Source: Rhodospirillales bacterium
Lineage (GTDB): Bacteria; Pseudomonadota; Alphaproteobacteria; Reyranellales; Reyranellaceae
Assembly (NCBI GenBank): GCA_009377525.1
Contig: WHTW01000029.1
Span: 1-61,952, forward strand
Length of the DNA stretch: 61,952 nt
Direction of reading: 5' to 3'
In this document: positions 51,841-61,700 of the stretch, piece after piece
Layout: every line of letters begins with the position of its first letter
How positions within the stretch are numbered: the first letter of the stretch is position 1
Notes under the pieces: generated by a model
The model's input: the letters and a program-made list of their open reading frames with translations, nothing else
What the model was told of the DNA's origin: nothing
Databases searched by the model: none
Made by a program: the position numbers and the translations under genes

Positions 51841-52998
51841 ATGAGACCGAAAAATCGTCCCGACTATCCTGACGACGCGATCGCCGAGCCGGTCCATCAC
51901 GGCCGCGGTGCGCTCTCCAACGAGTCGAGCCGCTTCGACAGCGAGAAGCGCATCCGCACGACCGACGGCTGGGAGACCGAGGCGTCGGCCGAGCCGTCGG
52001 ACGACGACGAGCTGCCGCCCCTGCGCACGACGCTGACGCGCGACGCCACGCGCACCATCCTGGCGCGCAACACCTCGCCCGACGTGCCGTTCGACCGCTC
52101 GATCAATCCCTATCGCGGCTGCGAGCACGGCTGCATCTATTGCTTCGCGCGTCCCACGCACGCCTATCTCGGCCTGTCGCCCGGCCTCGACTTCGAGACG
52201 AAGATTCTCTTCAAGCCCGACGCTGCCAAGCTGCTGGTGGCGGAGCTCGCCTCGCCCAAGTACCGGCCCGACGTCGTGGCCATGGGCACCAACACCGATC
52301 CCTACCAGCCGGTCGAACGCGAGCTGAAGATCACGCGCCAGATCCTCCGCGTGCTGAGCGACTTCAACAATCCGGTGGGCATCGTCACCAAGAACCACAT
52401 GGTGACGCGCGACATCGACATCCTGGCCGACATGGCCAAGCGCAACCTCGCCGAGGTGTTCCTGTCGGTCACGACGCTCGACAAGGACCTGGCGCGCACC
52501 ATGGAGCCGCGCGCCTCGGCGCCGCATCGCCGGCTCGACGCGATCCGCGCGCTGGCTGATGCCGGCGTGCCGGTCGGCGTGATGACCGCACCCATGATCC
52601 CCGGGCTGAACGACCACGAGATGGAAGCGATCCTCGAAGCGGCCGCCGAGGCCGGCGCCACCCGCGCGGGCTTCGTCGTCCTGCGCCTGCCGCTCGAGAT
52701 CAAGGAGCTGTTCGAGGAATGGCTGCGCCAGCACCGGCCCGACCGCGCCGAGCGCGTGCTGTCGCTGATCCGCCAGATGCGCGGCGGCTCGCTCTACCAG
52801 TCGGGCTTTGGCCTCCGCATGCGCGGCGAGGGCCCGATCGCCGAGCTTTTGAGCGCCCGCTTCGGCGCGGCGGTGAAGCGGCTCGGGCTCAACAAGATCC
52901 GTTACCGCCTCGACACGCTACGTTTCAGGGTGCCCGAGGAGGCGCGGACGGCCTTGGTCGACGCCAAGCGCGACGCCCGGCAGATGAAGCTGCTATGA
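51841..52998 (+). CDS. PA0069-family radical SAM protein
   Basis: 385 residues. The radical SAM cluster motif is in NPYRGCEHGCIYCFARPTHA, followed by DFETKILFKPDAAKLL, NTDPYQPVERELKITRQIL and PMIPGLNDHE. This matches the PA0069/SplB-like family of radical SAM proteins, whose reaction is not established. It probably stands alone with its own start at 51841. Confidence 0.92.
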   Translation: MRPKNRPDYPDDAIAEPVHHGRGALSNESSRFDSEKRIRTTDGWETEASAEPSDDDELPPLRTTLTRDATRTILARNTSPDVPFDRSINPYRGCEHGCIYCFARPTHAYLGLSPGLDFETKILFKPDAAKLLVAELASPKYRPDVVAMGTNTDPYQPVERELKITRQILRVLSDFNNPVGIVTKNHMVTRDIDILADMAKRNLAEVFLSVTTLDKDLARTMEPRASAPHRRLDAIRALADAGVPVGVMTAPMIPGLNDHEMEAILEAAAEAGATRAGFVVLRLPLEIKELFEEWLRQHRPDRAERVLSLIRQMRGGSLYQSGFGLRMRGEGPIAELLSARFGAAVKRLGLNKIRYRLDTLRFRVPEEARTALVDAKRDARQMKLL

Positions 52999-53050
52999 TC
53001 GGCGCCGTACCGGGCCGCCCCGCGGCGGCCGGGGGCAAGGGAGCGCTTTC

Positions 53051-53572
53051 ATGATGACCCAGCAGGAGGCGCAGAACATTCTTACCCAATGGGCGCGGCC
53101 CTGGTTCCATATCAACGCGCCGGGCAATGTCTGGCTGACGCTCGTGGAGCAAAGCCGGGCGAACGATCCTCTGCAGGCGTTCCGCCTGCATTGTCTCTAT
53201 GCTCTGATCGAAGCAGCCGTCGGTCGCGCCCGGCGGGCAGCGTCGACGCGCCGGGCGCCGCCGCAACAGGATCCGCTCAGCCGGCTGAACCAGCTTTTCC
53301 TCATGCAATGGACTGATTCGGCCGCCGACCCACGCGGCTCCGTGCTGCGCGCCACCACGAACATTGCGTATTGCGGCAACAGCTTTCGCGAAAATCACGT
53401 GCTGGTGGGGACGTTGAATGGTCCGTTCGCGCGCGTGACGATCAAGCTCGACCAGACCGGCACAGTGCGGAGCGTGCTCAACGACTACGCGGCGAACGAG
53501 GTCTGCGACGCGCGCGGCACCTTCACGTTCGAACAGGTTGCTGCTCAAGCAAGCAGGACAAGCCAACCCTGA
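53051..53572 (+). CDS. Hypothetical protein
   Basis: 173 residues that I do not recognise. There is no signal peptide. The first half is helical (QEAQNILTQWARPWFHINAP, DPLQAFRLHCLYALIEAAVG) with a basic loop. The second half is beta-rich (VLRATTNIAYCGNSF, ARVTIKLDQTGTVRSV). A GGGAGCG site precedes the ATG; 53054 is an alternative start. It is 52 bases after the radical SAM gene on the same strand. Confidence 0.65.
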   Translation: MMTQQEAQNILTQWARPWFHINAPGNVWLTLVEQSRANDPLQAFRLHCLYALIEAAVGRARRAASTRRAPPQQDPLSRLNQLFLMQWTDSAADPRGSVLRATTNIAYCGNSFRENHVLVGTLNGPFARVTIKLDQTGTVRSVLNDYAANEVCDARGTFTFEQVAAQASRTSQP

Positions 53573-53593
53573 AACCTGTCGACCGTGATGGGG

Positions 53594-54136
53594 CTAATCG
53601 AGGAACCGCACCTTCGGCCACAGCTCGCGCCAGCGCTTGGCGGCGATGCGCGCATCGTATTCGTCGCGCCGTGTGCGGCCGAACGCCGTCGGCTGGCAGC
53701 GCAGGCCCAGAAGGTCGTCGGTGCCGAGCGGGGCGATCACCGTCAGGCTGTCGTCGGCCTCCAGCCGGACCCCGACCGCCGTCACCGTCTCCAGCCAGTA
53801 GATCATCGAGTCCGCCGTGTCGCGGTGCTGCGGCAGTCCCTTCCAGATGTGCATGCGCGCCTGGTTGCGCACTTGCCAGGGCAGGCCGGGCAGCAGGGCG
53901 TCGAGCCGCTTCTCGTACTCGGCCTCGCGCTCTTTCGAAAGGTCGACCGCGTCGTAATAAAGGACGTCGATGTCGGGCGGCTCGCGCGGCGGGGAGATGC
54001 CGTGCAGATGGTCCCACACCCGATTGCGCACGAAGCCCGCGGCAATGCACCAGTCGGGCAGGGCGAGTGCCCGTGCTGCACGAAGCTGTTTCATGCCCAC
54101 AGGGTCCTGGGCGATGATGCTGGCGATCGAGATCAT
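53594..54136 (-). CDS. Nucleotidyltransferase-like protein (DUF925/NTP_transf_6)
   Basis: 180 residues. WCIAAGFVRNRVWDHLHG and PPDIDVLYYDAVDLSKEREA carry the Gly- and DxD-type residues of the nucleotidyltransferase fold. ARMHIWKGLPQHRDTADSMI and LGTDDLLGLRCQPTAFGR are typical of the DUF925 group. Its role is unknown. It is convergent with the hypothetical gene and divergent from rnhB. Confidence 0.87.
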   Translation of the reverse strand: MISIASIIAQDPVGMKQLRAARALALPDWCIAAGFVRNRVWDHLHGISPPREPPDIDVLYYDAVDLSKEREAEYEKRLDALLPGLPWQVRNQARMHIWKGLPQHRDTADSMIYWLETVTAVGVRLEADDSLTVIAPLGTDDLLGLRCQPTAFGRTRRDEYDARIAAKRWRELWPKVRFLD

Positions 54137-54165
54137 GCTGCACTCTAGGAGAGGCGGCGGGGGAT

Positions 54166-54855
54166 ATGCCGAGCTTTCGCCACGAAAAGCGCTGCGCCGA
54201 GGCCGGAGCGATCCGCATCGCGGGGATCGACGAGGTCGGGCGCGGGCCGCTGGCCGGCCCGGTGGTCGCCGCGGTTGCCGTCATCGACCGCACGGTCGCC
54301 AAGCGCAAGCTGCTGCGGCTGATCGACGATTCGAAGAAGCTGACTCTGGAGGAACGTGAGGAGGCCCACGCCGCCATCCTCGAGTCCGGCGCCGTTCGCT
54401 ATGCCGTGGGCGAAGCGAGCGTGGAAGAGATCGACGCCATCAACATCCTGCAGGCGACCTTCCTCGCCATGCGCCGTGCCCTGCAGGCGATGGCGGAGCA
54501 GCCGGACCTGGTGCTGATCGACGGCGACCGCGTGCCGCCGGAGCTGGGATGCCGCGCCGAGACCATCGTCGGCGGCGACGCGCGCTCCTATTCGATCGCC
54601 GCCGCCTCGATCATCGCCAAGGTGACGCGCGACCGTTACATGCGCGGGCTGGCAGCCTCGTTTCCCGGCTACGGCTGGCAGACCAATGTCGGCTACAGCA
54701 GTGCCGAGCATCTGGCCGCACTCAGCCGGCTTGGACCTACAGCGCACCACCGCCGGAGCTTCGCACCCGTCAGGATGGTGCTCGAGCCGACTTTGCCCTT
54801 GGAAGAACCCGCTGCCGACATGGTGAGTCCGCTGAATTTGTATAGTGCGGAATAA
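54166..54855 (+). CDS. rnhB: Ribonuclease HII
   Basis: Removes ribonucleotides from DNA. The product is 229 residues. Catalytic residues are in AGIDEVGRGPLAGPVVAAVA (Asp-Glu), DLVLIDGDRVP and YSIAAASIIAKVTRDRYM, followed by YGWQTNVGYSSAEHL and HHRRSFAPVR. The C-terminal 35 residues extend past the usual end. With rnhA at 25868 both RNase H types are in the window. The TetR operator lies just after its stop. Confidence 0.95.
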   Translation: MPSFRHEKRCAEAGAIRIAGIDEVGRGPLAGPVVAAVAVIDRTVAKRKLLRLIDDSKKLTLEEREEAHAAILESGAVRYAVGEASVEEIDAINILQATFLAMRRALQAMAEQPDLVLIDGDRVPPELGCRAETIVGGDARSYSIAAASIIAKVTRDRYMRGLAASFPGYGWQTNVGYSSAEHLAALSRLGPTAHHRRSFAPVRMVLEPTLPLEEPAADMVSPLNLYSAE

Positions 54856-54859
54856 TATC

Positions 54860-54892
54860 TATCGATTGACATAGTATATCAGTCGATATAGT
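54860..54892. promoter_or_regulatory. Operator and promoter of the TetR-RND efflux locus
   Basis: TATCGATTGA at 54860-54869 and TCAGTCGATA at 54879-54888 form an inverted repeat with one mismatch and a 9-base spacer. TTGACA at 54866-54871 and TATAGT at 54887-54892 look like -35 and -10 boxes (15-base spacing). The operator therefore overlaps the promoter of the regulator gene, as expected for self-repression. Confidence 0.7.
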
Positions 54893-54919
54893 CGTCGCAG
54901 GCAGAGCAGCCCAGCGACC

Positions 54920-55618
54920 ATGACCGACGCCAGAATCCCCGTTCGCAGCCGCCCGGCCATCCAGGCCCGAGGCGAGGATACGCGCCGGCGCATCCTGGAG
55001 ACGGCGCTCGATCTCTTCGCGGCCCACGGATACGAGGGCGCCAGCACCCGCCAGATCGCCGAGGGCGCCGGCGTGAACCTGCCGGCCATCCAGTACTATT
55101 TCGGCAACAAGGAAGGCCTCTACCGCGCGATCATCGAGGGCATCGCCGCCGACACCGACCGGCACATGGCCTCCTTGGCGCCGCGCGTGCGCGCCGCCCT
55201 CGACGCCCCCGACACGCCGCGCGAAGAGCTTGCCGCTCTGCTTTGCGAGATGCTCGAGACCTTCGTCGTTCTGGTGACCAGCGGCACGCAGATCGAGAGC
55301 CGACGCCTCATCTTCGCGCGCGCCGAGATCGAGGAAACCCCCGGCCTCGATGTCCTCCATGAAAACGGCATGCGGCAGATCTTCAATCCCTGCCTCGGCC
55401 TGCTGAGCCGCCTGCACGGCAAGCCCGCCACCGACCAGGAGATGGCCGTGCGCACGCTGGCGCTGATCGGCCAGGTCGTCATCTTCTGCAACAACCACAA
55501 GCAACCTGTCCTGGCCGGCAGCGGCCTCGATGCAGAGAGCGTGCGTCTTATGAAAGTCGTGGTGCGCGAGCACACAGACGCCATTTGCCGCGCCGCCGTT
55601 GCCACCTCTGCCAAGTAG
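54920..55618 (+). CDS. TetR/CerR-family regulator of the efflux operon
   Basis: 232 residues. The helix-turn-helix spans about 20-65 (RILETALDLFAAHGYEGAST, GVNLPAIQYYFGNKEGLYRA) and the larger C-terminal domain is of the CerR/DUF1956 type. It is the first of four same-strand genes and probably represses them; inducing ligand unknown. A matching inverted repeat lies at 54860-54888. Confidence 0.92.
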   Translation: MTDARIPVRSRPAIQARGEDTRRRILETALDLFAAHGYEGASTRQIAEGAGVNLPAIQYYFGNKEGLYRAIIEGIAADTDRHMASLAPRVRAALDAPDTPREELAALLCEMLETFVVLVTSGTQIESRRLIFARAEIEETPGLDVLHENGMRQIFNPCLGLLSRLHGKPATDQEMAVRTLALIGQVVIFCNNHKQPVLAGSGLDAESVRLMKVVVREHTDAICRAAVATSAK

Positions 55619-55636
55619 TTTCGCTGAGGTTTCAGT

Positions 55637-57172
55637 ATGCGCTTGCGTTCGCCCTTTCTCGTCGCCTTTGCGGCCGCTCTTCTCAGCGGCTGCAGCTCCG
55701 GACCCGACTTCGAGCGGCCTGCCAAGCCGACGGCCACCAGCTACACGCCTGAATCGCTGGTGCCGCGGACCGGTGCGGCCGGCGGCCCCGGCGGCGCGGC
55801 GCAAACGTTCGTGCCCGCCATGGACATCCCCGGCGAATGGTGGGCGCTCTTCCACTCGCCGCAGCTCGACGCGCTGATCAAGGAAGCCCTGCAGGCCAAT
55901 CCCGACATCGACGCGGCCCAAGCGGCCCTTCGCCAGGCGCGTGAGAACTTCTATGCCCAGCAGGGCGCGCTGTTCCCGGCGCTCACGGCAAACGGCCAGG
56001 GCCAGCAGCAGCTCGCGTCGCTGGCCTCGCAGGGCCAGACGGGTCCGGCCGTCATGTACGGCGTCACCACGGCCTCGCTCAACGTCTCCTACGCGCCCGA
56101 CGTGTTCGGCGGCGTCCGCCGACAGGTCGAATCGACGGAGGCGCTGGCCGAGGTCCAGCGCTTCCAGCTCGAGGCGACCTACCTGTCGCTCACCTCCAAC
56201 GTCGTGGTCGCGGCGATCAACCTCGCCTCGCTGCAGGCCCAGATCAACGCCACGCAGGGCATCATCCGCATCCTGGAAAACTCGCTCACCGTGGTGCGCC
56301 GCCAGTTCGACCTGGGCGGCGCCTCGCGCGCCGACGTGCTGGCGCAGGAAGCGACGCTGACGCAGACCCGCGCCACCCTGCCGCCGTTGCAGAAGCAGCT
56401 CGCCCAGCAGCGCAACCAGCTCATGCGCCTGGTCGGCCGCTCGCCCGACCAGGATCGCGGCGAGACCTTCGAGCTGGCCAAGCTCAAGCTGCCGCAGGAA
56501 CTGCCGGTGAGCCTGCCCTCGCAACTGGTCGAGCAGCGGCCCGACGTGCGCGCTGCCGAGGCGCAGTTGCATTCGGCCAGCGCCGATATCGGCGTCGCCG
56601 TCGCCAACCAGATGCCGCAGTTCACCATCACCGGTGCACTGGGCTTCGCCTCGGGCGGCATCAGCTCGCTGATCGTGCCGGGCTCGGGCATCTGGAGCAT
56701 CGGGCTCGGCATCGCCCAGACAGTGCTCGATGGCGCGCGACTCGACCATCAGCGCAAGGCCGCGGTCGCAGCCTACGAGCGCGCCGCCGCGCAGTACAAA
56801 GGCACCGTGCTGTCGGCCTTCGAGGACGTCGCCAATGCCTTGCGCGCCCTTCAGTCCGACGCCGATGCGCTGCGTGCGCAGGTTGAAGCCGAGCAGACGG
56901 CGGGCGCGAGCCTTCGGCTCTCCGAGCAGCAGTACCAGCTCGGCGCCGTGAACTATCTGACATTGCTCAACGCGCAGCAGACCTATCAGACGGCGGTCAT
57001 CAACCGCCTGAGGGCGCAGGCCGCGCGCTACACCGACACCGCCGCGCTGTTCCAGGCGCTGGGCGGCGGCTGGTGGAACCGTACCGACGTCGATCCGAAA
57101 TCCATGGGCAAGCCCGGTTACTTCGCCCTGCCGCCCGTGCAGGACATCAAGCTCCCCCGCGCGGGCCACTAG
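55637..57172 (+). CDS. RND efflux outer-membrane factor (NodT family)
   Basis: 511 residues. Lipoprotein signal with lipobox AALLSGC (Cys19), then two outer-membrane-factor repeats, each with coiled-coil helices (ALIKEALQANPDIDAAQAAL, LRLSEQQYQLGAVNYLTLLN). TolC-like trimer forming the outer duct of a tripartite pump. It lies 18 bases after the regulator gene. The order OMF-adaptor-pump is unusual but seen. Confidence 0.95.
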   Translation: MRLRSPFLVAFAAALLSGCSSGPDFERPAKPTATSYTPESLVPRTGAAGGPGGAAQTFVPAMDIPGEWWALFHSPQLDALIKEALQANPDIDAAQAALRQARENFYAQQGALFPALTANGQGQQQLASLASQGQTGPAVMYGVTTASLNVSYAPDVFGGVRRQVESTEALAEVQRFQLEATYLSLTSNVVVAAINLASLQAQINATQGIIRILENSLTVVRRQFDLGGASRADVLAQEATLTQTRATLPPLQKQLAQQRNQLMRLVGRSPDQDRGETFELAKLKLPQELPVSLPSQLVEQRPDVRAAEAQLHSASADIGVAVANQMPQFTITGALGFASGGISSLIVPGSGIWSIGLGIAQTVLDGARLDHQRKAAVAAYERAAAQYKGTVLSAFEDVANALRALQSDADALRAQVEAEQTAGASLRLSEQQYQLGAVNYLTLLNAQQTYQTAVINRLRAQAARYTDTAALFQALGGGWWNRTDVDPKSMGKPGYFALPPVQDIKLPRAGH

Positions 57173-57198
57173 GCATGACGACGTTTGGCTTCATTTTT

Positions 57199-57318
57199 CC
57201 TCCCCTTCGCGGAGCCCGCGAAGGGGAGGTGTCGCCGTCATACGGCGACGGAGGGGTCAAGAGGGCCACGACTGGTCCTTATGACCCCTCCGTCGGCCTG
57301 AGAGGCCGACACCTCCCC
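57199..57318. repeat. Composite palindrome between the outer-membrane factor and adaptor genes
   Basis: The hairpin CCTCCCCTTCGCG-GAGCC-CGCGAAGGGGAGG (57199-57229) starts a larger element. Inside, GGAGGGGTCA (57250) pairs with TGACCCCTCC (57282), and GTCGGCC with GGCCGAC (57292-57310). ACCTCCCC at 57311-57318 matches the opening arm again. It is a dispersed-repeat type known in alphaproteobacteria. The rest of the 370-base gap 57173-57542 shows no gene I can support. Confidence 0.8.
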
Positions 57319-57542
57319 AGCTTCGCCGGCTATCGGATTCACACATCTCAAAAAGCGATTCTGTATCAATGACTTGCCTGGTGACCTCTCTGAAGCAATT
57401 GGCTTCGTCAGCTCGACCGCGGGCATTGAAAAGACTCGGTTTTTTGGCTGGCTCTTTCGCTTGCGAGAGGCATCCTTTGAGATGTGTGAATACGACAGAG
57501 CTTCGCCGGGGAGGAAGCTCAGTTCAGTTCAAGAGGCACGCA

Positions 57543-58673
57543 ATGATCAAGCGAATGCTCATCATGCTGGTCCTGTTCGGCTTGGTCCTGGGCGGCCTGT
57601 TCGGCTTCAAGGGCTTCGTCAACGGCAAGATCAAGGAAGCCATGGCCGGCATGGCCAACACGCCTCAGACCGTCTCGGCCGCCAAAGCCGGGAGCAGTGA
57701 CTGGCAGCCCACGATCGACGCCGTCGGCAGCCTGCGCGCCGTGCGCGGCGCCGACCTGTCGCTGGAAGTGCCGGGTGTGGTCGAGGAGATCCTGTTCAAG
57801 TCGGGCGACGAGGTGCAGGCGGGCCAGATCCTGCTGCGGCTCCGCGCCGAGGACGAGATCGCCAAGCTGCAGTCGCTCGAGGCGACGGCGCAGCTCGCCC
57901 AGATCACCTACGACCGCAACGTCAAGCAGCTCAAGGCGCAGGCGATCAGCCAGGCGCTCGTCGACAACGACGAGGCCAACCTGCGCAATGCCAAGGCGCA
58001 GGTCGCCCAGCAGAAGGCGATCGTCGACAAGAAGACGCTGCGCGCGCCCTTCGCCGGCAGGCTCGGCCTGCGCCAGGTCGATCTCGGTCAGTACCTCCCC
58101 GCCGGCACGGTGATCGCCACCCTGCAGTCGCTCGATCCGATCTTCGTCGACTTCCTGCTGCCGCAGCAGGCGGTGGCGCAGCTCACCGTCGGCAGCAAGG
58201 TCGAGGCCAAGGTCGATGCCTTTCCCGACCGCGTGTTCACGGGCAAGATCACTGCCATCAATCCCAAGATCGAGACGGCGAGCCGCAACATCCAGGTGCG
58301 TGCCACGCTGCCCAATGCCGACCAGAAGCTCTTGCCCGGCATGTTCGCCACGGTGGAGCTCGAGACCGGCACCGCCGAGCGCCTGATCACGCTGCCGCAG
58401 ACGGCGGTGAGCTACAATCCCTACGGCTCGCTGGTCTACCTGGTCGACGACAAGGGCAAGGGCCCCGACGGCAAGCCGCAGCTCGTCGCGCGCCAAGTCT
58501 TCGTTACCACCGGCGCCACGCGCGGCGATCAGGTCGCGATCCTGAAGGGCGTGGCCGAGGGCGACACGGTCGTGACCTCCGGCCAGATCAAGCTGCGCAA
58601 CGGCGTGCCGGTCATCGTCGACAACCGCGTCGTGCCGACCAACGACCCCGACCCGAAGATCGTCGACCACTGA
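57543..58673 (+). CDS. RND efflux periplasmic adaptor (membrane fusion protein)
   Basis: 376 residues. An N-terminal membrane anchor (MLIMLVLFGLVLGGLFGFKG) is followed by a lipoyl/hairpin part (SLEVPGVVEEILFKSGDEVQ; TLRAPFAGRLGLRQVDLGQY) and a beta-barrel with GKITAINPKIETASRNIQVR. It links the inner-membrane pump to the outer duct. The ATG at 57543 is used since the anchor begins there; an upstream frame runs through repeats. Confidence 0.94.
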   Translation: MIKRMLIMLVLFGLVLGGLFGFKGFVNGKIKEAMAGMANTPQTVSAAKAGSSDWQPTIDAVGSLRAVRGADLSLEVPGVVEEILFKSGDEVQAGQILLRLRAEDEIAKLQSLEATAQLAQITYDRNVKQLKAQAISQALVDNDEANLRNAKAQVAQQKAIVDKKTLRAPFAGRLGLRQVDLGQYLPAGTVIATLQSLDPIFVDFLLPQQAVAQLTVGSKVEAKVDAFPDRVFTGKITAINPKIETASRNIQVRATLPNADQKLLPGMFATVELETGTAERLITLPQTAVSYNPYGSLVYLVDDKGKGPDGKPQLVARQVFVTTGATRGDQVAILKGVAEGDTVVTSGQIKLRNGVPVIVDNRVVPTNDPDPKIVDH

Positions 58674-58771
58674 TGTCGACATCGCCGACTCCAGCTCCTC
58701 TCCCCCTGGCGGGGCAGAGGAACATGACGAAGTGACTGAGAAGTGACCACCACTCAGCAGGACATCACCCC

Positions 58772-61700
58772 ATGAAGTTCACCGACCTCTTCATCCGCCG
58801 CCCGGTGCTGGCGTCGGTCGTCAGCCTGCTGATCCTGGTCGTCGGCTTGCGCGCCATCGGCGCCTTGCCGGTGCTGCAGTATCCGCGCACCGAGAACGCC
58901 GTGGTCACGGTGACGACGACCTATTACGGCGCCGATCCCGACGTCATCGCGGGCTTCATCACCACGCCGCTCGAGCAGGCGATCGCCCAGGCCAACGGCA
59001 TCGACTACATGACCTCGACGAGCCAGAGCGGTGTCAGCACCATCACCGTCTACCTGCGGCTCAACTACGATTCGAGCAAGGCGCTGACCGAGATCAACAC
59101 CAAGGTGAGCTCGGTGCTGAACCGGCTGCCCGCCGGCACGCAGCAGCCGGTGCTGACGGTCAAGGTCGGCCAGACCATCGACGCCATGTATATCGGCTTC
59201 AACAGCAAGGAGCTGGCGCCCAACCAGATCACCGACTACCTGGTGCGCGTCGTGCAGCCCAAGCTGCAGTCGGTCGAGGGCGTGCAGACGGCCGAGCTTC
59301 TGGGCGCCAAGAACTTCGCCCTGCGCGCCTGGCTCGATCCGCAGAAGCTCGCCGCCTACGGTCTCACCGCCGCCGACGTGGCCCAGGCGCTGACCGCCAA
59401 CGACTACATCGCAGGTCTCGGCACGACCAAGGGCCAGATGGTCCAGGTCACCCTCAAGGCCTCGACGGCCCTGACCTCGCTCAAGGAATTCCGCGACCTC
59501 GTGCTGAAGCAGCAGGACGGCGCGATCGTGCGCCTGAGCGACGTCGCCAACGTCACCCTGGGCTCCGACGACTACGAATCCGAGGTGAGCTTCGACGGTC
59601 AGAAGGCGGTCTATATCGGCATCCAGGTGGCGCCGGCCGCCAACCTGCTCGACGTCATCAAGGGCGTGCGCGACGTCTTCCCGTCAATCCAGGCCCAGCT
59701 GCCGCAGGGGCTGAACGGCCAGATCATCTACGATTCGACGGAGTTCGTGAACAGCTCGATCGAGGAGGTGATCCGCACCCTGGTCGAGGCGATGATCATC
59801 GTGACCCTGGTGGTGTTCGCCTTCCTGGGCTCGCCGCGCTCGGTGCTGATCCCCGTCATCGCCATTCCGCTGTCGCTGATCGGCACCTTCGCGATGATGG
59901 CCGCCTTCGGCTTCTCGATAAACCTGCTCACGCTGCTGGCATTGGTGCTGGCGATCGGCCTGGTGGTCGACGACGCCATCATCGTTGTCGAGAACGTGAA
60001 CCGCCATCTCGAGGAGGGGATGCAGCCGTTCCCGGCCGCCATCCAGGCGGCGCGCGAGCTCGGTGGCCCGATCATCGCCATGACCGTGGTCCTGGTCGCG
60101 GTCTACGTCCCGATCGGCTTCCAGAGCGGCCTGACCGGCGCGCTGTTCACCGAGTTCGCCTTCACCCTGGTCGGCGCGGTCACCATCTCGGCGATCGTGG
60201 CGCTGACGCTGTCGCCGATGATGTGCTCGCGCATGCTGAAGCCGCACGCCGCTTCCGACCGCGGCTGGGAGGCGCGGCTGATCCGCGCCATCGACCGCGT
60301 GTTCGATTGGGTGCGTCGCCGCTACGAGCGTTGGCTGCGGGGCAGCCTGAACAACCTGCCGGTCACGGCGACCTTCGCGGTGCTGGTGCTGGGCAGCATC
60401 TACTTCCTCTACAGCGCGACCGCGAGTGAGCTTGCCCCGCAGGAGGACCAGGGCGTCATCATCGCCTTCGCCACCTCGGCGCCCAACTCGACCATCGACC
60501 AGCGCCAGCTCTACTCGCGCCAGATGTACGAGATCGGCGCCAGCCATCCCGAGACCGACCACGTCTTCCAGCTCGACGTCCCCGGCCAGTCGATCACGGG
60601 CTATGTGCTGAAGCCGTGGGACCAGCGCACCATGACCTCCAACCAGCTGCAGCCCATCATCCAGGGCGAGCTGGCCGGCATCGCCGGCGCCCAGGTCGTG
60701 GCCTTCCAGCCGCCGCCACTGCCCGGCTCGACCGGCCTGCCCATCCAGTTCGTGATCAACACGACCGGGCCGTTCGAGCCGCTGAACGACGTGGCGCAGA
60801 AGTTCCTGCAGGAGGCGCTTGCCACCGGCCGCTTCATCTTCCTGAACACCGACCTCAAGATCGACGCACCCCAGGCCACGGTCGTGATCGATCGCGACAA
60901 GGCCTCGCAGCTCGGCTTGAAGATGAGCGACATCGGCGCGGCCTTGGGCTCGATGTTGGGCGGCGGCTACGTCAACTACTTCGCGCTCGACGGCCGCTCC
61001 TACAAGGTGATCCCGCAGGTTCAGCAGGGCTCGCGGCAGAACGTCGACCAGATCCTCGACTATTACATCCGCGCCGCCGACGGCTCGTCGGTGCCGCTCT
61101 CGACGGTGGCAAAGATCGTCACCAAGGCGATCCCGCAGTCGCTCAACCACTTCCAGCAGCTCAACAGCGCCACCATCCAGGGCGTGGCGTTCCCCGGCGT
61201 GTCGCAGGCGGAGGCGTTGCAGACCCTGCAGGAGCTCGCGGCGCGGACGCTGCCGCAGGGCTACTCGATCGACTACGGCGGCGCCTCGCGGCAGTACATC
61301 CAGGAGAGCGGCGGCTTCATCGTCACCTTCGCCTTCGCGCTGATCATCATCTACCTGTCGCTGGCGGCCCTGTTCGAGAGCTTCCGCGATCCGCTGATCA
61401 TCCTGTTCTCGGTGCCGATGTCGATCGCGGGCGCGCTGGTGTTCCTGATGGCGCTCAGCACCGTGGCCTTCCCCGGCGCCACGCTCAACATCTACACCCA
61501 GGTCGGTCTCGTCACCCTGATGGGCCTGATCAGCAAGCACGGCATCCTGATCGTCGAGGTCGCCAACGAACTGCAGATGGCCGGCAGGTCCAGGCGCGAG
61601 GCCATCGAGCAGGCGGCGGCGATCCGGCTGCGGCCCATCCTGATGACCACGGCGGCGATGGTGCTGGGCGTCGTGCCGCTGATCGTTGCCACCGGTGCGG

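Noticed and set aside
57369..57542. N-terminal extension of the RND adaptor
   Set aside because: The added residues are not conserved in type, and the membrane anchor starts at 57543.
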